Positions 13,992-21,464 are shown, counted from the stretch's first letter. The stretch is DNA of 21,871 bases from an uncultured bacterium (GCA_905215015.1 CAJMOS010000048.1:1-21871), one strand, 5' to 3'. Numbers and translations are program-made. Notes: generated from the sequence alone by a model not told the origin.

Positions 13992-15170
13992 ATGCAGCTG
14001 AATACGATTAGAGATTATGACTTTTCCGGAAAGCGCGTTGTCATTCGTGTGGATTTCAACGTTCCTTTGAAAGATGGTGTGGTCACCGATGATACCCGCA
14101 TCAAGTCGGCATTGCCGACCATCAACTACCTGCTCGACCATGGCGCCAGCCTGGTCGTCCTGACCCACCTTGGAAGACCGAAAGGGAAGAAGAATCCTGA
14201 GTTCAGCCTGAAGCCGGTCGCGAAGAAATTCGCCGAGGATCTTGGCCGCGACGTGCAGCTTGCCAATGACGTGATCGGGCCCGAAGTCGAGGCCCAGGTC
14301 AAGGCCCTGAAGCCCGGCCAGGTCTTGCTGCTGGAAAATGTCCGTTTCTATGCCGAGGAAGAAGCCAACGACCCCGAGTTCGCCAAGAAGCTTGCCAGCT
14401 ACGGCGACGTGTATGTCAACGATGCTTTCGGCACCGCCCACAGGGCCCACGCCTCTACGGAGGGCATCGCCCATTACCTGCCGGCCTATGCTGGCTTCCT
14501 GATTGAGAAAGAGGTCAAGTTCATGGCCCCGCTGCTCGAGAATCCTGCCCGTCCGTTCGTCGTCATCATCGGCGGAAGCAAGGTCTCCTCGAAGATTTCC
14601 GTCCTTGAGAGCATGCTGAAGACCGCCGACACCATGATTATCGGTGGCGGTATGGCTTACACCTTCAAGAAGGTGCTTGGCTTCAAGATCGGCCAGTCGA
14701 TTTTTGAGCCAGACTATGTCGACGTCGCGAAAAAGTTCCTGGAAGACGCCAAGAAGAAGGGCGTGAAGGTCATTCTTCCGGTCGACAACCTCTGTGGTGA
14801 CTCTTTCGACGAGCATACTCCGGTTTCCCTCTACGAGGGCGATATTCCCGATGACAAGCAGGGCATGGACATCGGTCCGAAGACAATCGAGCTGATCCGC
14901 CAGGCGCTGAAGGGAGCCAAGAGCGTCGTCTGGAACGGCCCGATGGGTGTCTTTGAGTTCGACGAGTTCGCCCATGGCACCGAAGAGGTCGCGAAGATGC
15001 TGGCCGACAGTGACGCGACCACCGTCGTCGGTGGTGGTGATTCCGTCGCAGCCGTGAACAAGTTCAACCTTGCAAGCAAGATCAGCCATGTCTCCACCGG
15101 TGGTGGCGCTTCCCTTGAGTTCCTGGAGGGCAAGGTCCTTCCCGGCATCAAGGCTTTGGAGAAAAACTGA
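13992..15170 (+). CDS. pgk: Phosphoglycerate kinase
   Basis: ATP-forming glycolytic enzyme (1,3-bisphosphoglycerate + ADP to 3-phosphoglycerate + ATP). The 392 residues are typical for bacteria. The start of the substrate domain reads RVVIRVDFNVPLKDG; further landmarks are LTHLGRPKG, LENVRFYAEEE, NDAFGTAHRAHAST, GGSKVSSKI, WNGPMGVFEF and the nucleotide-site GGGDSVAAV. The ATG at 13992 has a close GAGGAG; a longer in-frame TTG at 13935 lies inside the promoter -10 and is excluded. Early codons are richer in T-ending forms than the surroundings, common at starts of highly expressed genes. tpiA follows after one base, so the two glycolytic steps are co-expressed. Confidence 0.98.
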   Translation: MQLNTIRDYDFSGKRVVIRVDFNVPLKDGVVTDDTRIKSALPTINYLLDHGASLVVLTHLGRPKGKKNPEFSLKPVAKKFAEDLGRDVQLANDVIGPEVEAQVKALKPGQVLLLENVRFYAEEEANDPEFAKKLASYGDVYVNDAFGTAHRAHASTEGIAHYLPAYAGFLIEKEVKFMAPLLENPARPFVVIIGGSKVSSKISVLESMLKTADTMIIGGGMAYTFKKVLGFKIGQSIFEPDYVDVAKKFLEDAKKKGVKVILPVDNLCGDSFDEHTPVSLYEGDIPDDKQGMDIGPKTIELIRQALKGAKSVVWNGPMGVFEFDEFAHGTEEVAKMLADSDATTVVGGGDSVAAVNKFNLASKISHVSTGGGASLEFLEGKVLPGIKALEKN

Positions 15171-15171
15171 G

Positions 15172-15924
15172 ATGAGAAAGCCCTATATTGCCGGTAACTG
15201 GAAAATGAACCTCACCCCGACGGAGGCCGCGAAGCTGGCGTCCGAGCTTGCCGTTGCCCTGAAAGGCAGCGACCGCAAGGTCATGGTCGCCCCCTCGTTC
15301 GTTTCCATCCCCGCTGTCGTCGATGCGGTCAAGGGGAGCAACATCATCGTTGCCGCCCAGAATGTGAACGATCACAAGAGCGGCGCCTTCACTGGCGAGG
15401 TGAGCGCCAGCCAGTTGGCCGACCTCGGCGTGAAAAACGTGATTCTCGGCCACAGCGAGAGACGCCATATCTATGGCGAGAGCAACGAGCTGATCAACAG
15501 CAAGGTGCTCTTCGCCCTTGAGAACGGCTTTGACATCGTCCTGTGTGTCGGTGAGACGCTCGACGAGAGGGAAAGCGGCAATCTTGAGAAGGTTCTGGGA
15601 GACCAGGTCACCATCGGGCTGAAAGGTGTTGCCAGGGAACAGATGTCCCGCATCACCATCGCCTATGAGCCGGTCTGGGCAATCGGAACCGGAAAGACCG
15701 CGACTCCGGAAGACGCGGATTCCACCCATAAGGTAATCAGGAAGATGATTGCGGATTTGTATGACAAGTCGGTTGCAGAAGATTTGATTATACAGTATGG
15801 TGGTTCTGTTAATGCTTCCAATGTCAAGGCTTTGATGGCAAAGGAAAACATCGATGGCGCCCTGGTGGGCGGAGCATCGCTTTCCGTGGAGAAATTCCTG
15901 CCCATCGTCAACTTTGACAAATAA
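15172..15924 (+). CDS. tpiA: Triosephosphate isomerase
   Basis: Interconverts dihydroxyacetone phosphate and glyceraldehyde 3-phosphate. The 250 residues match the family. The catalytic residues are present: K11 in AGNWKMN, H94 in LGHSERR, and E166 in AYEPVWAIGTGKTAT, the last motif including flexible loop 6. QYGGSVN and DGALVGGASL form the phosphate-binding end. The start lies one base after the pgk stop, with GGAG ten bases upstream. From about base 15750 to 15850 the codons change to A/T-ending forms (GTT, GCA, GAA, TTG, ATT, ATA, TAT, GGT, TCT, GTT, AAT), which may hide an internal promoter for secG. Confidence 0.98.
   Translation: MRKPYIAGNWKMNLTPTEAAKLASELAVALKGSDRKVMVAPSFVSIPAVVDAVKGSNIIVAAQNVNDHKSGAFTGEVSASQLADLGVKNVILGHSERRHIYGESNELINSKVLFALENGFDIVLCVGETLDERESGNLEKVLGDQVTIGLKGVAREQMSRITIAYEPVWAIGTGKTATPEDADSTHKVIRKMIADLYDKSVAEDLIIQYGGSVNASNVKALMAKENIDGALVGGASLSVEKFLPIVNFDK
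15773..15813 (+). promoter_or_regulatory. Weak candidate promoter inside tpiA, upstream of secG
   Basis: In the A/T-rich codon patch, TTGCAG (15773-15778) with TATGGT (15796-15801, 17-base spacer) and TTGATT (15784-15789) with GTTAAT (15808-15813, 18-base spacer) are two poor-to-fair matches. The local codon shift is clearer than either hexamer pair. Confidence 0.3.
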
Positions 15925-15935
15925 GGCGGAGTGAG

Positions 15936-16304
15936 ATGGCTGTTTTGAATGTTTTCCTGTTGGTTCTGTTCGTGCTGGTCTGCCTGCTGTTGATTTTCAT
16001 CGTGGCAATCCAGGATGAGAATAGTGAAGGTCTCGGCGGCATCTTCAGTGATGCGAGCAATGCCGCGTTTGGTTCCCGTATCGGTTCGGTCGTCAACCGC
16101 ACGACCGCGGTCTTGGGCGCCGCGTTCATCATTCTTGCCTTGGTTGTCGCCATGCTGAACAAGTCCAGTTCCGGCGACAAGCTGCTTGAGCAAGTGGATA
16201 CCAACCAGGTCCAGCAGACCACCGAATGGTGGAACGGAACTGCTTCGAATGCGGATGCTGCTGCACCTGCACCTGCAGAGACTGTTTCCCCTCAGGCGAA
16301 CTGA
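15936..16304 (+). CDS. secG: Preprotein translocase subunit SecG
   Basis: Small inner-membrane subunit of the SecYEG translocon that assists protein export. The 122 residues show the SecG pattern: helix 1 (about 5-26), the conserved cytoplasmic loop QDENSEGLGGIFSDASNAAFGSR, helix 2 (about 52-70), then a hydrophilic tail rich in Ala, Pro, Asn and Thr that is longer than in E. coli. The start is set by AAGGCGGAG a few bases upstream. It follows tpiA after 11 bases in the pgk transcript. A hairpin with a T-rich tail lies 27 bases after its stop. Confidence 0.95.
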   Translation: MAVLNVFLLVLFVLVCLLLIFIVAIQDENSEGLGGIFSDASNAAFGSRIGSVVNRTTAVLGAAFIILALVVAMLNKSSSGDKLLEQVDTNQVQQTTEWWNGTASNADAAAPAPAETVSPQAN

Positions 16305-16330
16305 GCGAGCGGTCCCACAAAGGTGTCCGG

Positions 16331-16369
16331 TACCGACCGCATGCGAGTGCGGCCGGTATTATTATTTTC
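16331..16369 (+). terminator. Probable (possibly leaky) terminator after secG
   Basis: Arms TACCGACCGCA (16331-16341) and TGCGGCCGGTA (16348-16358) pair except for one A-C mismatch, with a 6-base loop, followed by TTATTATTTT. The broken T-run and the mismatch make it weaker than the other terminators here. The next ATG is only 15 bases beyond, and no separate promoter is evident for it, so read-through is likely. Confidence 0.6.
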
Positions 16370-16383
16370 AGTAAGGTGGATAG

Positions 16384-16806
16384 ATGCGAGTTTGTGTACT
16401 CTATGCCGGCGCGGGAAGGGATTCGGGTAAGCTGAAAGCGATTGCCGAGGCCCTCGCGCGGGGAGTGGAAAGTCAGGGGAACCAGGTCGACGTGTACGAC
16501 ATGGCTCTGGAAAACGGGAAGAAGGTCTCCTTTTACGATTATCTGATTGTCGGGACCGAGTCGACCGCCTTTTTCGGCGGGAAGATTCCATCGACTGTCA
16601 GGGACTTCTTCAAGAACGCGGGTACGCTCAGCGGCAAACGCTGTATGGCTTTTGTCCGGAAGTCCGGGCTGCGGAGCCAGCGCACCCTGCAGGTGTTGAT
16701 GAAGGTGATGGAAGGGGAAGGGATGTACCTGCGCATCAGCGAGGTGTTCGCTCGCCCTGATTTTGCCCAGGCAACAGGCAAACGGCTCAAGGTGAGTCAC
16801 GAATAA
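16384..16806 (+). CDS. Flavodoxin-like protein
   Basis: A 140-residue single-domain protein with an alternating beta/alpha pattern like flavodoxin: strand MRVCVLYAG, helix KLKAIAEALARGVESQG, strand QVDVYDM, then YDYLIVGTEST followed by KIPSTVRDFFKNAGTLSGKRCMAFV. Flavodoxins bind FMN for low-potential electron transfer, but the phosphate loop here (GAGRDSGK) departs from the usual T/S-X-T-G-X-T/S, so cofactor binding is uncertain. The start is supported by AAGGTGG about 7 bases upstream. It sits 16 bases before the secreted chaperone gene, with no terminator between. No partner oxidoreductase is visible nearby. Fold assignment is moderate; the function is open. Confidence 0.7.
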   Translation: MRVCVLYAGAGRDSGKLKAIAEALARGVESQGNQVDVYDMALENGKKVSFYDYLIVGTESTAFFGGKIPSTVRDFFKNAGTLSGKRCMAFVRKSGLRSQRTLQVLMKVMEGEGMYLRISEVFARPDFAQATGKRLKVSHE

Positions 16807-16822
16807 GAGGAGACAGCGCTTC

Positions 16823-17860
16823 ATGAAACGTATCGCAACCATCATCGCGTGTGCCTTGATTGCGACTGGCAATGTGTTCGCCGCCATCAGCAATCCTGCC
16901 GCCACGGTATATTTGACCAAGTCCACGGTGATTTCCACCCAGGAGCTGAATGACCGGGTCAAGCAGTACCAGGACCTGTATACGCAGGCGGGGCAGGACC
17001 CTACCGGAGTGCAGCCCATCCAGGTCTTGGATGTGATGATCAACGACGAGCTCTTCCGCCAGGGGGCAGCCCGTGACGGAATCAACGTGACGGATGTCGA
17101 TGTCGACAATCAGATCAAGACCATGCAGAGCCAGTATGCCGCTGGCGGCATGTCCGCCGACCAGTTCAATCAGGCCGCCATCCAGCGGTATGGGTCTCTT
17201 GACAACTTCAGGCAGAACATCAAGGACCAGATGATGGTGCAGCAGTACCTGATGTTGAAGAAGGGGAGCGAGCTGAGCCAGGTCCCGACGGTCACCGACG
17301 CGGAGATCAACGATGCCTATCGTCGCAACAAGACCACCTTCGTCCAGCCGGAGAACGTGAAGATCAGCCATATCTTCATTCCGTTCGACTCAACCGGCGA
17401 CAAGAGCAAGGACAACCAGAACAAGGCCCTGCTCGACCAGGTCGCCAAGGATATCAAGAGCGGGAAGATCACCTTCGAGGCGGCGGTCCGGCAATACAGC
17501 CAGGATGATGGCAGCAAGGACAAGGCCGGCGATATCGGATGGCTCACTACCGAGGATACCTCGGCCGCCAGCATGCTCGGCAAGGACTTTGTCGACCAGG
17601 CCTTCGCCACCGAAGTCGGCAAGACCAGCGACGTGATTGTCAGCAACCAGGGCTACCATATCGTGAAGATCCTGGCCCACGGTGACGCCAAGTTCCTGGC
17701 GCTGACCGACAAGATCGGACCCGACACCACGGCGACGGTCTATGACTATATCAAGCAGAACCTCCAGCAGCAGAAACAGCAGGAGGCGATTCAGAAAGCC
17801 GAAAGCGACATGATCAAGGATCTGCGCGCCCAGGCGAGAATCAAGGTGTTGTACAAATAA
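16823..17860 (+). CDS. Secreted peptidyl-prolyl isomerase/chaperone (SurA/PpiC type)
   Basis: Periplasmic folding factor with a parvulin domain, probably helping outer-membrane or secreted proteins fold. The 345 residues start with a Sec signal peptide (MKRIATIIACALIATGNVFA, cleavage after residue 20; no lipobox cysteine). A helical SurA-N-like chaperone region (about 35-165) follows, then a parvulin domain (about 175-290) with VKISHIFIPF, FEAAVRQYSQDD, AGDIGWLT and NQGYHIVKIL, and a Gln-rich C-terminal helix returning to the chaperone module. AGAGGAGA about 10 bases upstream supports the ATG. nusB starts directly after its stop. It may serve barrels such as the LptD-like protein and the minus-strand barrel here, but that is inference. 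Confidence 0.88.
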   Translation: MKRIATIIACALIATGNVFAAISNPAATVYLTKSTVISTQELNDRVKQYQDLYTQAGQDPTGVQPIQVLDVMINDELFRQGAARDGINVTDVDVDNQIKTMQSQYAAGGMSADQFNQAAIQRYGSLDNFRQNIKDQMMVQQYLMLKKGSELSQVPTVTDAEINDAYRRNKTTFVQPENVKISHIFIPFDSTGDKSKDNQNKALLDQVAKDIKSGKITFEAAVRQYSQDDGSKDKAGDIGWLTTEDTSAASMLGKDFVDQAFATEVGKTSDVIVSNQGYHIVKILAHGDAKFLALTDKIGPDTTATVYDYIKQNLQQQKQQEAIQKAESDMIKDLRAQARIKVLYK

Positions 17861-18331
17861 ATGAAGACAAGACATAAGGCAAGGGAGATTGCCTTGCAGA
17901 CACTCTACGCGATGGATTTCAATGGCCAGCTGGATGCCGGCCACATTCCACAGACCTTCAGCGGGGTCGACGAGCAGGAGTATGGGTCGATGGAGGACGA
18001 GGTGAAGGTCTTTGCCCGCTACCTCGTCAACGGGACCATCGAGAACCTGGCGGAGATCGACCAGCTGATCGGCCAATATTCGCTGAACCGTCCGGTCGAG
18101 CGGATTGACGTGGTCGACCGCAACATCCTGCGGCTTTCGGTCTTCTGCTTCCTGTACGACAAGGAGATCCATCCCAATATCGTCATCGACGAGGCGGTCA
18201 AGCTCAGCCAGGAGTTCTCCACTGATGTGACCTATAAGTTCATCAATGGCATCCTGGATACGATGAGCAAGAAACTTCCGCTCGCTTTCTCAAAAAAGGG
18301 CTCTGGGATAGAAGAAGAGGTTCGCAAATGA
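17861..18331 (+). CDS. nusB: Transcription antitermination factor NusB
   Basis: RNA-binding antitermination factor that with NusE/S10 acts on boxA in rRNA leaders. The 156 residues form the all-helical NusB fold. Recognisable parts are the N-terminus TRHKAREIALQTLYAMDF, DQLIGQYSLNRPVERIDVVDRNILRLSVF and the C-terminal NIVIDEAVKLSQEFSTDVTYKFINGIL with the conserved F-[IV]-N-[GA]-[IV]-L. Its ATG follows the chaperone stop without any gap, and AAGGTG lies about 12 bases upstream inside that gene. Its stop overlaps the map ATG as ATGA, so nusB and map are translationally coupled. Confidence 0.96.
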   Translation: MKTRHKAREIALQTLYAMDFNGQLDAGHIPQTFSGVDEQEYGSMEDEVKVFARYLVNGTIENLAEIDQLIGQYSLNRPVERIDVVDRNILRLSVFCFLYDKEIHPNIVIDEAVKLSQEFSTDVTYKFINGILDTMSKKLPLAFSKKGSGIEEEVRK

Positions 18332-19089
18332 TTCAGTTGAAGACGGAAGAGGAGATAGACGGCATCCGTAAGAGCTGCCATCTTTGCGCGCAAATGATGG
18401 CCGAGGTAGGGCAGATCCTGCGACCGGGCATGTCCACGTGGGACATGGACAAGTTCTGCTACGACTTCACCATTGCCCATGGCGGCAAGCCCGCGTATCT
18501 CCATTTCGAGGGGTTTCCGGCAACCGCCTGCATCTCGGTCAACGAGGAGGTCATCCACGGCATTCCGAGCAAGAAACGGATTGTCGAGGAGGGCGATTTG
18601 GTCGACCTTGACCTTGGCATCAACCTGAACGGCTTTTTCTCCGACATGTCCCGCACCTTCGTCATTGGAGGAAAAACCAAGCCGGAATGGCAGAAACTGA
18701 ACGACGTGACCGCCGAGTGTCTCGACCTTGGCATCGAAGCCGCAGGCAGGCCGAGAGCGCGCATCCAGGACATCGGGACTGCCGTGCAGAAACATGCCGA
18801 GAAATACCATTATGGAGTTGTCCGTGAGTACTGCGGGCACGGTGTCGGGCTGGCCGTGCACGAGGATCCTGAGATTCCCAACTATGCCTCTCCGTTCATG
18901 CCGAATCCCCGTATCCGGGAGGGCATGGTCCTCGCCATCGAGCCGATGATCAACCTTGGCACGAAGAACATCCGCCAGCTTGGCAATGGATGGACCGAGG
19001 TTACTGCCGATGGGAAGCCCAGTTGCCATTGGGAGAACACGGTCGCGATTACCCATAACGGCCTTGAGATTTTGACCGTGACCGATTGA
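18328..19089 (+). CDS. map: Methionine aminopeptidase, type I
   Basis: Cytosolic metalloprotease that removes the initiator methionine from nascent proteins. The 253 residues form the compact bacterial type Ia. The five metal ligands are visible: D95 (VDLDLGI), D106 (FFSDMS), H171 (CGHGVG), E205 (LAIEPM) and E236 (CHWENT), almost the same numbering as E. coli (97, 108, 171, 204, 235). The substrate loop FPATACISVNEEVIHGIP is also typical. The start overlaps the nusB stop (ATGA), with AGAGG upstream. The phosphoribosyltransferase gene follows after 9 bases. Confidence 0.97.
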   Translation: MIQLKTEEEIDGIRKSCHLCAQMMAEVGQILRPGMSTWDMDKFCYDFTIAHGGKPAYLHFEGFPATACISVNEEVIHGIPSKKRIVEEGDLVDLDLGINLNGFFSDMSRTFVIGGKTKPEWQKLNDVTAECLDLGIEAAGRPRARIQDIGTAVQKHAEKYHYGVVREYCGHGVGLAVHEDPEIPNYASPFMPNPRIREGMVLAIEPMINLGTKNIRQLGNGWTEVTADGKPSCHWENTVAITHNGLEILTVTD

Positions 19090-19098
19090 GGAGGGAAT

Positions 19099-19716
19099 AT
19101 GGAGAAGGAGTTCATTCCAGGCGACAAGATTCGTGACGACGCGCTGAAATTGGTCAATCACATGTACATGGACGACCATTTCGTCCCCGACGTGATCTAT
19201 GCCAGTCTCCGTGGCGGCGCCTACATGGCCAACGTCTTCAGCGAGTACTATAAGATGGTGCGCCTGAAAGAGAATGGGAAACCCGTGCTCTATGCCGCGG
19301 TCGTCGCCAGAAGCTACGGCTTCCTCCGTAACCAGACCAAGGTGATGGTGGATGGATGGACCTACTCCCCCGAGTATCTGCGTACCGGCGACAAGGTCCT
19401 GCTGGTGGACGATATCTTCGATACCGGCAAGACGGTCAACGCCCTTGCCACCACGATTATGGAACATGGCATTCCCCGCGAGGACCTGAAGGTGGCGGTA
19501 TACGACTACAAGCTTCCGGTCTATAAAAGCAGTGAGCCGCTGCCGATCCAGCCTGACTACTACTGCCGCAAGCATGTGATCAAGAGCCCGGACGAGGATC
19601 GGTGGATCCACTACAACTGCCACGAGTTCGTCGGCCTGACCAGCAAGGAGATCGACGAGCAGTACAGCGATCCCGAGGTGAGGCGGATCCTGCACGAGGT
19701 ACGTGGCGACAACTGA
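19099..19716 (+). CDS. Purine phosphoribosyltransferase (hypoxanthine/xanthine-guanine type)
   Basis: Probable salvage enzyme joining a purine base to PRPP in the cytoplasm. The 205 residues contain the PRTase signature VLLVDDIFDTGKT (100-112), an SLRGG pyrophosphate loop (37-40 region), a flexible-loop candidate (about 70-90) and a C-terminal hood with PDYYCRKHVIK and DRWIHY that probably contacts the base. Which base is used cannot be read from the sequence, so no symbol is given. GGAGGG lies directly upstream of the ATG and overlaps the map stop. It is the last gene of the run that starts at the flavodoxin-like gene and is closed by a clear terminator. Confidence 0.87.
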   Translation: MEKEFIPGDKIRDDALKLVNHMYMDDHFVPDVIYASLRGGAYMANVFSEYYKMVRLKENGKPVLYAAVVARSYGFLRNQTKVMVDGWTYSPEYLRTGDKVLLVDDIFDTGKTVNALATTIMEHGIPREDLKVAVYDYKLPVYKSSEPLPIQPDYYCRKHVIKSPDEDRWIHYNCHEFVGLTSKEIDEQYSDPEVRRILHEVRGDN

Positions 19717-19744
19717 AAGCGCGTCACGTTTCCGTATGGCAAAA

Positions 19745-19777
19745 ATGGAGTTGTCGGACGACAGCTCCATTTTTTTT
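19745..19777 (+). terminator. Rho-independent terminator after the phosphoribosyltransferase gene
   Basis: An 11-bp stem (ATGGAGTTGTC / GACAGCTCCAT, one G-U pair) with a 4-base loop is followed by eight T. The stem is preceded by five A, so it could also work on the minus strand. The remaining 87 bases to the next start codon hold no convincing promoter. Confidence 0.92.
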
Positions 19778-19864
19778 GGTGCAGCAACCCCGTGAAACCT
19801 TCCTCTATCGGTTTTTGTTTACCTTATGCGAGTCTCGTACAGGAGACGGGGAGGTAAGACTGCT

Positions 19865-20116
19865 ATGATTCATTTCTTGGCGAAGATTTTCCGCGGTTGC
19901 CTGCGCATCACCCTGGTGCTCACGCTTGTCGCTGTGGCGGTGGTCGGATATCGAAGCGGTGTGGACAATGCCGCTCAGATTGGTTGGCCGGTTCCCGTAT
20001 GCGGGGTGGTTTCGATGCTGGTCGCCTTGCTCGTGGGCATATTGGTCAACGGGGTGGTCTTTGGAATGGCCGCCAACATCATCGAGATCCACGACGCCGT
20101 CTGCAAGAAGAACTAA
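19865..20116 (+). CDS. Small two-helix membrane protein, unknown function
   Basis: An 83-residue protein I do not recognise. A short basic amphipathic N-terminus (MIHFLAKIFRGCLR) leads into helix 1 (about 14-34, ITLVLTLVAVAVVGY). A polar linker (RSGVDNAAQIG) follows, then helix 2 (about 44-70, VVSMLVALLVGILVNGVVF) and a short tail ending CKKN. Positive residues on both ends suggest a hairpin with N- and C-termini in the cytoplasm. The ATG at 19865 is chosen because GGGGAGG lies about 10 bases upstream; an in-frame ATG at 19826 lacks such a site. It stands alone between a terminator and the convergent lipoprotein gene, and its stop overlaps the A-run of that gene's terminator. No plus-strand T-run follows it. 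Confidence 0.72.
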   Translation: MIHFLAKIFRGCLRITLVLTLVAVAVVGYRSGVDNAAQIGWPVPVCGVVSMLVALLVGILVNGVVFGMAANIIEIHDAVCKKN

Positions 20117-20154
20117 AAAAAGGGAAGGCCTTGCCCTCCATGGACAAGGCCTTC
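20115..20154 (-). terminator. Rho-independent terminator of the minus-strand lipoprotein operon
   Basis: A perfect 10-bp stem (GAAGGCCTTG 20124-20133 / CAAGGCCTTC 20145-20154) with an 11-base loop. Read on the minus strand it is followed by CC and seven T. It lies 22 bases after the lipoprotein stop. The T-tract complement includes the stop codon of the convergent small membrane protein gene. On the plus strand no T-run follows it. Confidence 0.85.
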
Positions 20155-20176
20155 AGCCTGAAAATCCCCGCCAATC

Positions 20177-21457
20177 TCAGAGCGTGGTGTCGTACTGCTC
20201 GCTGGCGCTGGTCGAGCCATTGCTGGAACTGTTGCTTGTCACGCTGTCCCAGTTGATGGTGATCGAGACCATGCCGCTTTCGTTGGAACCGGCAAGAAGG
20301 TTGCTCTTCGAACTGCCATCCGTGCTCAATTCGTAGAAACAGTTGATCAGATCACTGTCCAAGCGATAGGCAAAGCCCTTGCGGAGCGAGTTGTCGTCGA
20401 AATCGGCAATCGCCGCGGTGCCGGTGGTGTCCTCGGTGAACTCCAGGACGATGATGGCCCTGCTCTTGTAGTTCGGCTTGGTGACGATATACTCCTTGCT
20501 GGCGTTCGAGATGTAATACATCAGGCAGCCGGTCCCATACGAGTATCCGCTGGACTTGTAGCCGATTTCGGTAGCGGTTGTGGAAGCCAAGCTGTACTTG
20601 TACAATCTGCCGTTGGTGCAAAGGACGTACGCGGCGTTTTCCGAGGCGTTGACCACGAAGTTGGCGGGGCGATAGGGGTGGGTGCCGGAACTCTTGGCAA
20701 GCAAGGAGGGAACTCCGGCGCTCCACTTGAAGAAGTACAGGTCCGCCTCGTAATCGTCGTCATCTTCCTCGTCGCTGTTCGCCTTGTGGACCCTGGTCAT
20801 CATCGAGTAGGTATTGGCCTGTGTCCTCTGGAAGTAGTATGCGCCGACGTCATACTGCGTGCTGCTGGTGTTGGCGACGTCAAGTACCGAGTCGCTGTCC
20901 GTAAGCGCGGTAAAGGATACAGCCGAGGAACCGACCGTCGAGGGGTAGCAGAGGTAGACCTTGTCGTTCGCGTCATCAAAGATCACCAAGCCGCCATCCT
21001 CGTGAAGGCCTTTGATCCAATAGCCGTCGGAAGTCGCGGTGACGCCGGTGATGGTCAGGGGGACGGACGGGTAGTTGGTGCCTGAGCTGATGTCGTACAG
21101 GCCGATCGTGCTCCGGTATCCGTCGTTGGAATTCCTGTCGCTCTGGAAGTAGAGCAGGTACTGGTTGCCATACAGGTAGCTGTACTGGACCAGCGCCCCA
21201 TCGCTGTTGGCGACCAGGGTGTTCTCTCCGTTCAGGACCTTGCTGTAGATGTCGCTTCCTTGTTCCGAGGAACTGGAATTGGAGAAGAGTCCCTTGTTGT
21301 TCTGGTAATACACCGTCCCGCTGTCTACTCCGAGGATCTTCTGGTAGTTTTTGTCAGGAGTATCCTCGGCGGTGACAACCTCGACCAGGACCGAGCCGTC
21401 ACAGGATACCAGCAAGACCGCGAGAAGCGCCGCATAAAGGACATGTCTGAGTTTCAT
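20177..21457 (-). CDS. Predicted lipoprotein, unknown function
   Basis: A 426-residue exported protein I cannot assign to a family. It begins with a type II signal peptide, MKLRHVLYAALLAVLLVSC, with C19 the predicted lipidated residue and aspartate at +2. The mature chain is rich in Ser, Thr, Tyr, Asn and short beta-strand-like stretches (for example GTVYYQNNKG, YLLYFQSDRN, AAYVLCTNGRLYKYSL), suggesting a beta-propeller-like or all-beta fold; that is a guess. An acidic cluster (DEEDDDDYEAD) lies about two-fifths along. The C-terminus is a Ser-rich tail. The ATG at 21457 is preferred over 21463 because AAGGAG is 7 bases from it but only 1 base from the other. It follows the barrel gene in one operon and is ended by its own terminator. 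Confidence 0.8.
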   Translation of the reverse strand: MKLRHVLYAALLAVLLVSCDGSVLVEVVTAEDTPDKNYQKILGVDSGTVYYQNNKGLFSNSSSSEQGSDIYSKVLNGENTLVANSDGALVQYSYLYGNQYLLYFQSDRNSNDGYRSTIGLYDISSGTNYPSVPLTITGVTATSDGYWIKGLHEDGGLVIFDDANDKVYLCYPSTVGSSAVSFTALTDSDSVLDVANTSSTQYDVGAYYFQRTQANTYSMMTRVHKANSDEEDDDDYEADLYFFKWSAGVPSLLAKSSGTHPYRPANFVVNASENAAYVLCTNGRLYKYSLASTTATEIGYKSSGYSYGTGCLMYYISNASKEYIVTKPNYKSRAIIVLEFTEDTTGTAAIADFDDNSLRKGFAYRLDSDLINCFYELSTDGSSKSNLLAGSNESGMVSITINWDSVTSNSSSNGSTSASEQYDTTL

Positions 21458-21464
21458 CGCCATG

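Noticed and set aside
15070..15171. Upstream start for tpiA inside pgk
   Set aside because: Would add about 34 residues from a shifted pgk frame; MRKPYIAGNWKMN at 15172 is the family start.
16357..16362. TATTAT as a -10 box for the flavodoxin-like gene
   Set aside because: No acceptable -35 lies 16-18 bases upstream, and the bases are explained by the terminator tail.
18232..19770. 512-codon open frame on the minus strand across nusB, map and the phosphoribosyltransferase
   Set aside because: It spans three well-identified opposite-strand genes and their junctions and begins beyond the terminator hairpin. This is a codon-bias shadow.
19826..19864. Upstream ATG for the small membrane protein
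   Set aside because: No ribosome-binding site before it, whereas GGGGAGG precedes ATG 19865.
20124..20154. The same hairpin as a plus-strand terminator for the small membrane protein
   Set aside because: On the plus strand it is followed by AGCCTGAAAAT, without a T-run; the T-run exists only on the minus strand.
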